Shown: in pieces, positions 29,945 through 38,789 of the stretch
Layout: the number at the start of each line of letters is the position of its first letter
Numbering within the stretch: the stretch's first letter is position 1
From: Streptomyces kronopolitis
GTDB lineage: Bacteria; Actinomycetota; Actinomycetes; Streptomycetales; Streptomycetaceae
Assembly: GCF_014646275.1 (NCBI RefSeq)
Contig: NZ_BMND01000023.1
Span: forward strand, 53,733 to 117,732
Reading direction: 5' to 3'
DNA: 64,000 nt
The notes under the pieces: generated by a model
Told to the model about the DNA's origin: nothing
The model's database searches: none
The model's input: the letters and a program-made list of their open reading frames with translations, nothing else
Made by a program: the position numbers and the translations under genes

Positions 29945-30363
29945 CACGCCAGGTGCAGGGCGGCGAGCAGGGCGTCCACCAGGGGGCGGTCGCGTTCCTG
30001 GGTGAGGCGGTGGCGGGCGGCGGACGGGGTGAGCCATTCCAGGCGGTCGACCTCGTTGTTGGGGGTGAAGGCGCCGGCGACGGCCTCGGCGGCCCAGTAA
30101 CGGACCTGTTTGGGGCGGCCGTTGGCCACGTAGGTGGAGGTGGGCAGGGGGGCGCCGGGGCGGCAGGACATGCCGGTCTCCTCGGCGACCTCGCGGACCG
30201 CTCCGGCCAGGGCGCTCTCGCCGCGCTTCAACTTGCCTTTGGGATGCGACCAGTCGTCGTACTTGGGGCGGTGGACGAGGGCGATCTCCAGGCCGTCCTC
30301 GCCGGCCGCGCGGCGCCACAGGACGCAGCCCGCCGCCCGTACCGGCCGCTGCACCACCGTCAC
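29944..30363 (-). CDS. NUDIX hydrolase, MutT1-like
   Basis: A 139-residue protein with the NUDIX box GKLKRGESALAGAVREVAEE (residues ~41-60, G..5 E..7 REUxEE). It resembles the N-terminal half of mycobacterial MutT1, which hydrolyses 8-oxo-dGTP and related compounds, but lacks the histidine-phosphatase half. The core HPKGK..GES and the C-terminal ERDRPLVDALLA are typical. It lies downstream of the CHAD and ppk genes on the same strand, so a role in phosphate-compound housekeeping is plausible. Confidence 0.9.
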   Translation of the reverse strand: MTVVQRPVRAAGCVLWRRAAGEDGLEIALVHRPKYDDWSHPKGKLKRGESALAGAVREVAEETGMSCRPGAPLPTSTYVANGRPKQVRYWAAEAVAGAFTPNNEVDRLEWLTPSAARHRLTQERDRPLVDALLAALHLA

Positions 30364-30417
30364 GTCCTCATCCCCTTCCGGTCGGTCATGGCATGCGTCG
30401 GGTCTGCCGGGTGTTCC

Positions 30418-31695
30418 TCAGCCGGTCCGCTCGGGCGGGCGCGGCAGCCATACCCGGCCGAAGGCGAAGCGGGCCGCTTCCACTTCGTGCCGCTGGTCGG
30501 CGTGGAGCACGCCGAGGGCGTAGGCGGTGGCCGGGGCGATGCGGGGGGTGCGGGCCGCGGCGGTGGCCGCGGCGGCCGCCTCCGCGGCGTCGCGGTGCCA
30601 CTCCAGGGCGCGGCCGGCCTCCGCCAGCCGCTGCTCGGCGTCCTCGGGAGCGATGACCTCCCGGGCGTAGCGGCTCAGCCGCACCAGCATCCGGACCTGG
30701 TGCCAGGGCGCGTCCTGGCGCTGGTCGGCGGCGAGCGCGGCGGCGTTGTACGGGTAGCCGGCGCGGGAGAGCGGCAGCGCGGCCACCGCCTCCACCAGCC
30801 GCCGGTAGGCCTGGTCGGCGAGGGGTGGCAGCGCCTCGGCGGCGGGCAGTTCGCCGTTCTTGCCGGCCGGCGGGGCCTCGGAGGCGAGCACCGCCACGGA
30901 GTCGGCGACGGCGTGGAAGCGGGAGGAGCCCAGGGCCTGGAGCGCGGCGGAGTGGGCGCGGGTGCGGGCCAGGGTGAGCTGGCGGTCGAGCAGCGCCCCG
31001 GCCCGCGCGGCACCGGCGGCCAGGGCGCCGTCGGGATCCGGCTCGGTGGCGGCCTCGGGGGCGGCCTCGGGGGCTGTGGACGCGGCGGCGGGGCGGCCGG
31101 TGCGGTCCCGTCCGTTGCGCTGGTCGCGTTTCGGCCGGGCTCCCCGGTCGTCGGGGCCGCCGGGGTCGGGCCGCTCGCCGCGGCCCGTGAGCCGTTGCAG
31201 GGCCGCCATCAGCCGGTCGCGGCGGGCCGCGCAGGCCTGTTCGCGGGCCAGGGTGCCGGACAGCCAGCCGAGTTCGGCGCGGAGCTGGTCGGCCCAGGCC
31301 TCCTCGGTCAGCGGCCGGTAGGTGTGCAGGGTGGCGCTGATCCGGCGGGCGGCGCGGCGCAGTTGGCGGGCCGCGTCGCCGGCGCCCTCCGCGTCCGCGC
31401 CGCTCTCGCGGTGCAGCCGCAGGCTGCGCAGGAACTCCGCGGCCTGCTGGTGCAGATAGCCGGCGAGGACCTCCTCGGCGGTACGGGTGCCGATGCCGGT
31501 GCCGGGGCGGGCGGCGTCGTCGTCCGCGGTGGGGTGGGTCATCAGCGGTCGGGGTGCGATGCCATGGGGGCTGCCGTCTTCCGCGCGGGGTGCGTCCACC
31601 ACGGCGGAACGGGCTCCGCGCGCCCCGCCGAACTCGTATCCGATGCCGATAAGACCCGCCGGCCCTCCGGTCTGCTGGTCATGTCGCTGGGCCAC
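30418..31695 (-). CDS. CHAD domain protein (polyphosphate-associated)
   Basis: A protein of about 425 residues of conserved alpha-helical CHAD type, with Arg/His-rich helices (AARQLRRAARRISATLHTYR, REQACAARRDRLMAALQRL). CHAD domains bind polyphosphate, and ppk lies immediately upstream, overlapping by 17 nt if GTG 31695 is the start. That GTG has GGAGG 7 nt before it. Other possible starts are TTG 31716 and ATG 31542. A disordered, charged insert (about 190-230) interrupts the helices. Polyphosphate binding is family knowledge, not shown here. Confidence 0.85.
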   Translation of the reverse strand: MAQRHDQQTGGPAGLIGIGYEFGGARGARSAVVDAPRAEDGSPHGIAPRPLMTHPTADDDAARPGTGIGTRTAEEVLAGYLHQQAAEFLRSLRLHRESGADAEGAGDAARQLRRAARRISATLHTYRPLTEEAWADQLRAELGWLSGTLAREQACAARRDRLMAALQRLTGRGERPDPGGPDDRGARPKRDQRNGRDRTGRPAAASTAPEAAPEAATEPDPDGALAAGAARAGALLDRQLTLARTRAHSAALQALGSSRFHAVADSVAVLASEAPPAGKNGELPAAEALPPLADQAYRRLVEAVAALPLSRAGYPYNAAALAADQRQDAPWHQVRMLVRLSRYAREVIAPEDAEQRLAEAGRALEWHRDAAEAAAAATAAARTPRIAPATAYALGVLHADQRHEVEAARFAFGRVWLPRPPERTG

Positions 31696-33961
31696 GCCGG
31701 CGCCTCCGGGCGTCAATGAGCATTTCCTGTACGTTGCGCAGCGGCGCGCCGTCCGCGTCCACCGCGTGCCGCATCCAGTCGCCGTCCGGGCCCAGGTGCC
31801 AGGAGGACGTGGTGTCCGATGTCCCGGTCTCCAGCAGCCGGTTGAGGGCGATGCGGTGGGCCGGGTCGGCGACCCGCACCAGTGCCTCGATCCGCCGGTC
31901 CAGATTGCGGTGCATCATGTCGGCGCTGCCCAGCCACACCTCGGGCTCGCCGCCGTTGCCGAAGACGAAGACCCGGGAGTGCTCCAGGAAGCGGCCGAGG
32001 ATGCTGCGGACGCGGATGTTCTCGCTCAGGCCGGGGACTCCGGGGCGCAGCGCGCAGATGCCGCGTACCAGGATGTCGACCGGCACACCGGCCTGCGAGG
32101 CGCGGTAGAGCGCGTCGATGACGGCCTCGTCGACCATCGAGTTGACCTTGATGCGGACGTAGGCCACCCGGCCCGCGCCCTGGTGGTCGATCTCCGTGGT
32201 GATGCGCTGTATCAGGCCGTCCCGCAGGGACTTGGGCGCGACCAGCAGGCGGCGGTAGGTCTCCCGGCGGGAGTAGCCGGAGAGCCGGTTGAACAGGTCG
32301 GAGAGGTCGGCGCCGACCTGCGGGTCGGCGGTCAGCAGCCCCAGGTCCTCGTAGAGCCGGGCCGTCTTGGGGTGGTAATTGCCGGTCCCCACATGGGAGT
32401 AGCGGCGCAGCATCTCGCCTTCCTGGCGGACGACCAGCGAGAGCTTGCAGTGCGTCTTGAGGCCGACCAGGCCGTAGACGACATGGCAGCCGGACTCCTC
32501 CAGCTTCCGGGCCCACTTGATGTTGGCCTGCTCGTCGAAGCGGGCCTTGATCTCGACCAGGACGAGGACCTGCTTGCCGGACTCCGCGGCGTCTATCAGG
32601 GCGTCGACTATCGGGGAGTCGCCGGAGGTGCGGTAGAGCGTCTGCTTGATCGCGAGGACGTCCGGGTCGGCCGCGGCCTGCTCCAGGAACGCCTGCACGG
32701 AGGTGGAGAAGGAGTCGTAGGGGTGGTGCAGGAGGACGTCGCGGGCGCGCAGGGCGGCGAAGATGTCCGGGGCGGAGGCGGACTCCACCTCGGCGAGGTC
32801 GCGGTGGGTGCCGGCGACGAACTTGGGGTACTTCAGCTCGGGCCGGTCCAGGGCCCCGATCCCGAAGAGGCCGGTGAGGTCCAGCGGGCCGGGCAGCGGG
32901 TAGACCTCGGCATCGGAGATCTTCAGCTCCTGGACGAGCAGATCGAGCACGGCCGGGTCGATGGACTCCTCGACCTCCAGGCGCACCGGCGGGCCGAACC
33001 GCCGCCGCATCAGCTCCTTCTCCAGGGCCTGGAGGAGGTTCTCCGCGTCGTCCTCCTCGACCTCCAGGTCCTCGTTGCGGGTGACCCGGAACATGTGGTG
33101 GGCGCGCACCTCCATCCCCGGGAACAGCTCCTCCAGATGCGCGGCGATGACGTCCTCGATGGGGACGTAGCGCTGCGGGGAGGCCTCCAGGAAGCGGGAG
33201 AGCAGCGGCGGCACCTTGACCCGTGCGAAGTGGTCGTGGCCGCTGACCGGGTTGCGCACGACGACGGCCAGATTCAGCGAGAGGCCGGAGATATACGGGA
33301 AGGGGTGCGCGGGGTCCACGGCCAGCGGCGTGAGCACCGGGAAGATCTGCTGGCGGAAGAGGGTGAACAGGCGGGCCTGCTCTTTTTCGGTCAGCTCGGG
33401 CCAGCGGATCAGATGGATGCCCTGGTCGGCCAGCTCGGGGGCGACGTCCTGCTGGTAGCAGGCGGCGTGCCGGGCCATGAGCTCGCGCGAGCGGGTCCAG
33501 ATCAGGTCCAGCACCTCGCGGGGCTGGAGTCCGGAGGCGGAGCGGGTGGCGACGCCGGTGGCGATCCGCCGCTTGAGTCCGGCGACCCGGACCATGAAGA
33601 ACTCGTCCAGGTTGCTGGCGAAAATCGCAAGGAAGTTCGCCCGTTCGAGGAGCGGGGTGGCCGGGTCCTCGGCCAGCTCCAGCACCCGCTCGTTGAACGC
33701 CAGCCAGCTGCGCTCGCGGTCCAGGAACCGGTCGCCGGGCAGCTCCTCGCCGTCCACGCCCACCACGCCGCGGTCCTCGTACGCATCGGGATCGGCGTCG
33801 AGGTCGGGTTCCAGCCCGGGCACCGTCCCACGGACCGCTTGCGGGCGGTGCGCGGCGATGGAGCCCACCGACGGCTGCGCCGAGGGCGGCGCGGCCTTGG
33901 GGGGCTTCGGGGTCGACGTCTCGGGCTGGACCTGTGCCTGAGCGCTGGGCTGCTGGTTCAT
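31679..33961 (-). CDS. ppk: Polyphosphate kinase 1
   Basis: A 760-residue PPK1 that reversibly makes polyphosphate from ATP. After a disordered Pro/Gln start come the N domain (RSWLAFNERVLELAEDP), H domain (NLDEFFMVRVAGLKRR) and C1/C2 catalytic domains. The autophosphorylated His lies in VGTGNYHPKTARLYEDLG; a second conserved His is in SADMMHRNLDRRIEAL. ATG 33961 has GGAAG 9 nt upstream. Streptomyces ppk is PhoP-regulated, and a PHO-box-like pair lies upstream. Confidence 0.97.
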   Translation of the reverse strand: MNQQPSAQAQVQPETSTPKPPKAAPPSAQPSVGSIAAHRPQAVRGTVPGLEPDLDADPDAYEDRGVVGVDGEELPGDRFLDRERSWLAFNERVLELAEDPATPLLERANFLAIFASNLDEFFMVRVAGLKRRIATGVATRSASGLQPREVLDLIWTRSRELMARHAACYQQDVAPELADQGIHLIRWPELTEKEQARLFTLFRQQIFPVLTPLAVDPAHPFPYISGLSLNLAVVVRNPVSGHDHFARVKVPPLLSRFLEASPQRYVPIEDVIAAHLEELFPGMEVRAHHMFRVTRNEDLEVEEDDAENLLQALEKELMRRRFGPPVRLEVEESIDPAVLDLLVQELKISDAEVYPLPGPLDLTGLFGIGALDRPELKYPKFVAGTHRDLAEVESASAPDIFAALRARDVLLHHPYDSFSTSVQAFLEQAAADPDVLAIKQTLYRTSGDSPIVDALIDAAESGKQVLVLVEIKARFDEQANIKWARKLEESGCHVVYGLVGLKTHCKLSLVVRQEGEMLRRYSHVGTGNYHPKTARLYEDLGLLTADPQVGADLSDLFNRLSGYSRRETYRRLLVAPKSLRDGLIQRITTEIDHQGAGRVAYVRIKVNSMVDEAVIDALYRASQAGVPVDILVRGICALRPGVPGLSENIRVRSILGRFLEHSRVFVFGNGGEPEVWLGSADMMHRNLDRRIEALVRVADPAHRIALNRLLETGTSDTTSSWHLGPDGDWMRHAVDADGAPLRNVQEMLIDARRRRRGPAT

Positions 33962-34763
33962 GTCCTTATTCTTCCGCGTACCCGGGGTTCCAGGCGCGTC
34001 GGGAAGAAGCGGCGGCGCGACATGGAGCCTGTAGGTCGGGACGTTCGGCACAGCGGGCTGCATTCAGCGATGCTCGCAAGCGACGTTGAATCGCCGGTAA
34101 CGCGGATATGGCCGCCAGGCAAGCGGGGTGCTACTCCCCGGGGCATTCCGGGGGTGGCGGGCCCGGGGACGCCGGGTCCGGTGCCGTCGGGCGACGCGGC
34201 GCGCCGGGGGCGGCGCCTCCCGGAGTCCGGCCCTGCGCCGGGCCCCGCGGTGCGACGCGCCCCTGGTGCCTGCCCCGACGCGGCCGTGGTCACACGCCCG
34301 ATTATAGACGGGAGCCGGGAAATTCCCGGGGCCCTTTTGGATCACTTGCGATCAAGCGGGGGGTGTGGAGAGAGGGCTACGGAATTCGCCGTGACCTGCG
34401 TTTCTCCCTTTCCTCGATTCCCCACTCCCCCTTTCCTTGCCCTCGCTCCCCCGATTCCGTTTATCGCGCATGGGGTTTTCCGCCTTTTGCCGCTCGGATT
34501 CTCGCGGCGAGGGAGGCGGGGAGGGGCGGGAGCCGGCCGCCGGGTCGGGGGCGCGTGATGCGGTTACGGGTGGGGCGTCGCGCCACCGCCCCGTCCCATC
34601 ACGACATATGGCGAACGCGGCCCACCCTCAAGGCATTTGACCACCGGAACACCCCGAAAAGCCCCTCTCCCCCCGGAAGGAAATCCTGCCGAGGAGAGCG
34701 GGCGCGGACCGGAAGGCCCCGGAGAAGGAAACGGGTAAGAGGAAATGGGGAATGCAGCCCCTC
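33962..34763. other. Gap between ppk and the ABC permease; no gene seen
   Basis: About 800 bp that must hold the ppk promoter and the permease 3' end. It has two blocks of lower GC (34270-34500 and 34600-34750) but no codon-biased frame with a ribosome-binding site. The only notable motif is the weak PHO-box-like pair at 34081-34102. Confidence 0.5.
34081..34102 (-). promoter_or_regulatory. Weak PHO-box-like direct repeat upstream of ppk
   Basis: On the minus strand CGTTACCGGCG is followed directly by ATTCAACGTCG, two 11-nt units partly matching the GTTCACC core. It is 120-140 bp upstream of the ppk start. The match is poor compared with the phoR/phoU arrays. Confidence 0.25.
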
Positions 34764-35810
34764 TCACCCGTGGCGGCGCCGCATCACCCGGAAGGCGAGC
34801 ACGGTCAGTACCGCCGCCAGCGCCAGCACGAGACCGGCCTCGAAGAACGCGAGAGGCCAGTGGTCCGAGGCCGGGTGGTGGTCCATGTACTGGCCGGCCA
34901 CGTGGTGCTGCCGCAGACAACCGTCGAAGTCCTGGTCGGGCCGGCACGGCACCTCGGGCAGCCGCTCGCCCGAGGTCGTGTAGTACCCCTGGTCGACCAG
35001 CCACGAGCTGTCCGCCACCTGGGTCGGCTCGCTGTTCCCGAACTTGGCCGTGGCGAGCGGCAGCAGATGGGGCCTGAGCACCGCGAACGCGTACTGCACC
35101 AGCGCCATGAGGGCCAGCGTGACGCCCATCGCCGACACCGTGCGGCGCAGCAGCAGACCGGTCAGCGTGCCGATCGCCAGGCCCAGCAGGGCGTAGGCGA
35201 CGGGCACCGGGCCGAGGGAGTTGAAGCCGAGGGTGGAGTACCAGTACGCGCCGGACACCTCGTCGCCGCCGACCTGCCAGAGCCAGGTGTAGGCCGCCGA
35301 CATCAGCGCGCCGGCGGCGACCACGACGACGGCCGGCAGCGCCGTCTTCGCCGCCAGCCAGCGCAGCGGGCCGACCGACTGGGACAGCACGAGCTTGTGG
35401 GTGCCGGCCTCCAGCTCCCGGGCGATCAGCGGGGCGCCCAGGAACACGCCGACCAGTACGGGCAGCAGCACCAGACCCGCCTCGGCCAGCTTCATCGACG
35501 GGTTGTAGGCGTCGCGGAAGGCGGTGACCGGGCCCTGGGTGTCCGAACAGCGCGCGACGAGGGAGATCTGCGAACAGCCGGCGATGTGGTGCGCGTCGAT
35601 GAACGCGGCCATCCGCCCGCGCAGCACCGCGCACCAGACCGCGCCGCCGGCCGCCGCGGCGAGCAGCACACCGAAGACCAGCCGGTGCTGGCGCCAGACC
35701 AGCCAGACGAGGCCGCCCAGCGGTCCGCGGCCGCCCGTGGGGCGGGGGCGCTCCGGTGTGTCCGCGGTGCGCTCGTGCCCGCTCGCCCCGAGGTGTGCCG
35801 TGCTGGTCAT
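34764..35810 (-). CDS. ABC transporter permease (ABC-2-like)
   Basis: A 348-residue membrane protein with six clear hydrophobic helices, for example LVFGVLLAAAAGGAVWCAVL, AGLVLLPVLVGVFLGAPLIA and PVAYALLGLAIGTLTGLLL. A large extracytoplasmic loop before the last helix contains two Cys (CRPDQDFDGCL). The pattern matches ABC-2 permeases found with GntR/YtrA-type transporters. ATG 35810 overlaps the stop of the ATPase gene by 4 nt. Confidence 0.9.
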   Translation of the reverse strand: MTSTAHLGASGHERTADTPERPRPTGGRGPLGGLVWLVWRQHRLVFGVLLAAAAGGAVWCAVLRGRMAAFIDAHHIAGCSQISLVARCSDTQGPVTAFRDAYNPSMKLAEAGLVLLPVLVGVFLGAPLIARELEAGTHKLVLSQSVGPLRWLAAKTALPAVVVVAAGALMSAAYTWLWQVGGDEVSGAYWYSTLGFNSLGPVPVAYALLGLAIGTLTGLLLRRTVSAMGVTLALMALVQYAFAVLRPHLLPLATAKFGNSEPTQVADSSWLVDQGYYTTSGERLPEVPCRPDQDFDGCLRQHHVAGQYMDHHPASDHWPLAFFEAGLVLALAAVLTVLAFRVMRRRHG

Positions 35811-36907
35811 GCCGCCGCTCCCTTGCCGCTGTGATGGTCGTGCCGTGTGCGTTCCGTGCCGCGCGGCGGGCTCTCCCGGCCGCCCGGCAGCCACGCCGGG
35901 CGGGGCGGTCCGTTGCGCGGCATGCCGGGGATGCCGGGGTTGTGGCCGGGCCGGCGGCGCGGCGGTGCGGAGACCGGCTCCGCGCTCGGCGCGATCAGTT
36001 CGGGCGCGCCGGGCGCGCGGAGATAGCCGAGCAGGAGTTCCTCCAGGGACGGTTCCGCGGTCTCCCAGGGCCCGGCGGCGACCCGGCCGTCGCGCCGTAC
36101 GAGCGCGGTGAAGCGCGGCCCGGACAGCTGGGCCTCGACGACCGGGTGCGCGGCGACCTCCGGCGGCAGCCCCGGCCCCCGGTGCCGGCCCATCACCAGG
36201 GCGTGCGCCCCGATGACGTCGTCGACCTCGCCCGCGAGCCGTACCCGGCCGTCGCGCAGCACCAGCAGGTAGTCGCAGACCCCGTCCAGCTCGGCGAGCA
36301 GGTCCGACGAGAGCACCACGGTGGTGCCGTGCTCGGCCGCCTCGGCCAGCAGCAGCGCCGCGATCCGGTGCCGTACGAGCGGGCCGAGGTCGGCCAACGG
36401 CTCGTCGAGCAGCAGGAGTTCGGGGCGCTTGGCGAAGGCGAGGGCGAGCGCCAGGCGGGTGCGCTGCCCGCCGGAGAGGGTGGCGACGCGGGCGCCGAGG
36501 GGGATCTCGCCGTCGTCGACGAGCCGCTCGGCGTACCGCCCGTTCCAGCGGCCGGGGTTGAGCGCGCGGCCCAGCTCCAGCGTCTCGGCGACGGTCAGCC
36601 GGCGGTAGAGCGGCTTGTCCTGGGCGAGGTGGGCCACGACGGGGCGGGCCTGGGCGGTGGCGGGGGCCTCGCCGCGGACCCGGATCGATCCCTCGGTGGG
36701 GCGGGTCAGCCCGGCGGCCAGCGAGAGCAGGGTGCTCTTGCCGGCGCCGCTCGGTCCGACCAGTGCGCAGATGCGGCCGGCCGGCAGCCGGAAGGTGCAG
36801 TCGCGCAGGACCCAGCGGCGGCGGTGGCGCCGGCCGAGGCCGATCGCCTCGATGGCGGTGCGCCCCGAGGCCCTGACGGCCGCCTCGCCCCTGGTCATCG
36901 GCCGCAT
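35807..36907 (-). CDS. ABC transporter ATP-binding protein
   Basis: A 366-residue ATPase with Walker A VGPSGAGKSTLL, signature TLSGGQRTRLALALAFA, Walker B PELLLLDEPLADLGP and H-loop-like TTVVLSSDLLAE, where Ser replaces the usual His. The C-terminal 100 residues are variable and Pro/Arg-rich. ATG 36907 follows AGAGGGGGACGG; longer starts run into the promoter. It works with the overlapping permease. The exported substrate is unknown. A near-palindrome in its promoter suggests control by a GntR-type repressor. Confidence 0.9.
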   Translation of the reverse strand: MRPMTRGEAAVRASGRTAIEAIGLGRRHRRRWVLRDCTFRLPAGRICALVGPSGAGKSTLLSLAAGLTRPTEGSIRVRGEAPATAQARPVVAHLAQDKPLYRRLTVAETLELGRALNPGRWNGRYAERLVDDGEIPLGARVATLSGGQRTRLALALAFAKRPELLLLDEPLADLGPLVRHRIAALLLAEAAEHGTTVVLSSDLLAELDGVCDYLLVLRDGRVRLAGEVDDVIGAHALVMGRHRGPGLPPEVAAHPVVEAQLSGPRFTALVRRDGRVAAGPWETAEPSLEELLLGYLRAPGAPELIAPSAEPVSAPPRRRPGHNPGIPGMPRNGPPRPAWLPGGRESPPRGTERTRHDHHSGKGAAA

Positions 36908-36930
36908 CGCCGTCCCCCTCTGATGCATTC

Positions 36931-36946
36931 CACTAATTAAGTAGTG
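36931..36946. promoter_or_regulatory. Palindromic operator-like site before the ABC operon
   Basis: CACTAATTAAGTAGTG is palindromic except for one central pair and is very AT-rich for this genome. It is 24 nt upstream of the ATPase start and 56 nt upstream of the divergent acetyltransferase. Its form resembles GntR/YtrA-family operators, but no such regulator gene is adjacent. Confidence 0.5.
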
Positions 36947-37001
36947 AAAGGGTGAGGGAAGTGGGCTGCACCTGTCAACCTCCGCTGCGTACGCTGCCCG
37001 C

Positions 37002-37616
37002 GTGCCCAAGCCATCCGTGCCCGTGAGGCCACCGCTGCCGTACACCCCCGACTACCCGATACGCACCGCACGCCTGGATCTGCGCCCCGTCACCCACGAC
37101 GACCTGGCGGCGATCCACGCCTACCAGCGCCTCCCCGAGGTCTGCCGCTACCTCTACTGGGGACCGTTCGACGAGGCCGGGTCCCGGGCCTCCGTCGCCG
37201 CCAAGGCCGCCCGCACCACGCTGCGCGCGTCCGGCGACGTCCTCCAGTTCGCCGTCGTCGTGCGCGCGAGCGGCATCCTGGTCGGCGATGTCACCTTCGT
37301 CTGGAAGAGCCGCGAGCACCGCCAGGGCGGCATCGGCTACGTCTTCCACCCCGACCACGCCGGCCACGGCTACGCGACCGAGGCGAGCCGGGCGCTGCTG
37401 CGGCTCGGCTTCGAGGAGCTGGGGCTGCACCGCGTCCAGGCGGAGCTGGACGGGCGCAACACCGCCTCGGCGCGGGTCCTCGAACGGCTGGGGATGCGCC
37501 GCGAGGGGCATCTGCGGGAGAACGAGTTCCTCGACGGGGAGTGGGCCGACGAGGTCGTCTACGCGATGCTGGCGCGCGAGTGGCGGGCACGGCAGCAGGC
37601 CGCGCCCGGGCAGTGA
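37002..37616 (+). CDS. RimJ/RimL-type GNAT acetyltransferase
   Basis: A 204-residue acetyltransferase. It begins RTARLDLRPVTHDDLAAIHA, has the acetyl-CoA pyrophosphate loop GYVFHPDHAGHGYATEA, and the C-terminal VQAELDGRNTASARVLERLG plus MRREGHLRENEFLDGEW. That is the ribosomal-protein/alanine N-acetyltransferase class. The true substrate is unknown. The start is GTG 37002. Confidence 0.92.
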   Translation: MPKPSVPVRPPLPYTPDYPIRTARLDLRPVTHDDLAAIHAYQRLPEVCRYLYWGPFDEAGSRASVAAKAARTTLRASGDVLQFAVVVRASGILVGDVTFVWKSREHRQGGIGYVFHPDHAGHGYATEASRALLRLGFEELGLHRVQAELDGRNTASARVLERLGMRREGHLRENEFLDGEWADEVVYAMLAREWRARQQAAPGQ

Positions 37617-37619
37617 GAA

Positions 37620-37649
37620 GCGGGGCGGGCCGCCGTGGGCCCGCCCCGC
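37620..37649. terminator. Hairpin between acetyltransferase and mshD
   Basis: GCGGGGCGGGCC and its complement form a 12-bp stem with a short loop between two convergent genes. No U-tract. Confidence 0.7.
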
Positions 37650-37689
37650 AGGGTCGTTCATCCGGGCCGCTCTCAGGGCGGCCCGGCGC

Positions 37690-38634
37690 TCACGTCTCCG
37701 AGCGGTACATCAGATCCGTCTCATGGGTAGCGAACCCCATCCGCTCGTACACGCTGACCGCCGCGGCGTTGTCCGCGTCCACGTAGAGCATCGCCGTCGG
37801 CAGCCCCTGGGCGGCCAGATGGCGCAGGCCGACCGAGGTCAGCGCCTTGCCCAGGCCGCCGCCCTGCGCGCCCGGACGGACCCCGAGGACATAGACCTCG
37901 CCGAGGCCCTCGTCGGCGTGCACCTTGGTCCAGTGGAAGCCGATCAGCCGCCCGTCCTTCTCCGCCAGGAAGAACCCCTTGGGGTCGAACCACGACGCGG
38001 CCTTGCGGTCGTCCAGGTCGCGCTGGATCAATGAGCCTTGCTCCGGGTGGTGCGCGAACGCCTCCGCGTTCACCTCCAGCCAGGCCTCGTCATCGGTGCC
38101 CGGCTGGAAGGTCCGTACGGACACCCCCTCGGGGAACACCGGCTCCGGCAGCTCCAGATCCGTCAGCGGGCGCCGCATCTGCCGCAGCTCCCGGAACATC
38201 GTCAGCCCCAGGGTCTGGGCGAGGTGCCGGGCGGCCGGATGCCCGCCGTGCGCCCAGATCCGCAGTCGGCGCCCGGACTGCTCCAGCAGCTCGCTGCCCA
38301 GCGCCCGGCCGTGCCCGCGGCCGCGGTGACCGGGGTGCACCACCAGTTCGGCGGCCGGCGCCTCCACCGGGTCGGTGTCCTCCAGCTGCCCGTAGGCGAC
38401 CAGTTCCTCGCCCTCGGTCTCGTCGCCGGGCACGTACACCAGCACATGGCGCACGCCGGGGCGCCGGCCCCCGCGCAGCTGCAGCCGCCCCTGCTCGGAC
38501 ACGGCGGGCTGCCCGTCCGTCCGTGCGGCCCGCTCGATCAGATCGACGACGGCCGCGGCCGTCTTTGGCGCGACCTCGTCGACCACCTGGATCCTGCGGC
38601 CGACCCGGCCCATCTCCTGTGCAGCGTCAGTCAT
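37690..38634 (-). CDS. mshD: Mycothiol synthase
   Basis: A 314-residue protein of two tandem GNAT domains. The acetyl-CoA loops are VVHPGHRGRGHGRALGSELL (domain 1, about residue 115) and VRPGAQGGGLGKALTSVGL (domain 2, about residue 260). The C-terminus MLYVDADNAAAVSVYERMGF is typical. MshD acetylates the cysteinyl amine to finish mycothiol. TACCCT lies 6 nt before ATG 38634 with no ribosome-binding site, so a leaderless message is possible. It is divergent from the 5'-nucleotidase gene. Confidence 0.95.
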   Translation of the reverse strand: MTDAAQEMGRVGRRIQVVDEVAPKTAAAVVDLIERAARTDGQPAVSEQGRLQLRGGRRPGVRHVLVYVPGDETEGEELVAYGQLEDTDPVEAPAAELVVHPGHRGRGHGRALGSELLEQSGRRLRIWAHGGHPAARHLAQTLGLTMFRELRQMRRPLTDLELPEPVFPEGVSVRTFQPGTDDEAWLEVNAEAFAHHPEQGSLIQRDLDDRKAASWFDPKGFFLAEKDGRLIGFHWTKVHADEGLGEVYVLGVRPGAQGGGLGKALTSVGLRHLAAQGLPTAMLYVDADNAAAVSVYERMGFATHETDLMYRSET

Positions 38635-38789
38635 GCGTGAAGGGTACGACCCTGCCGGGTTCCGCGAGGGGCACCACCCGCGCACCCCGCCCCCCGACCC
38701 GCAACCAGGTCGTCACCTGTTCCCCCTGTTGCGCTACGCGCGTCGACAATAAGCTGCCGTCCGCTCAGGACCATCCAGGAGGGGAACAC

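Noticed and set aside
38700..38760. PHO box before the 5'-nucleotidase gene
   Set aside because: Only loose CCTGTT repeats 10 nt apart are present. They lack the GTTCACC core and 11-nt periodicity.
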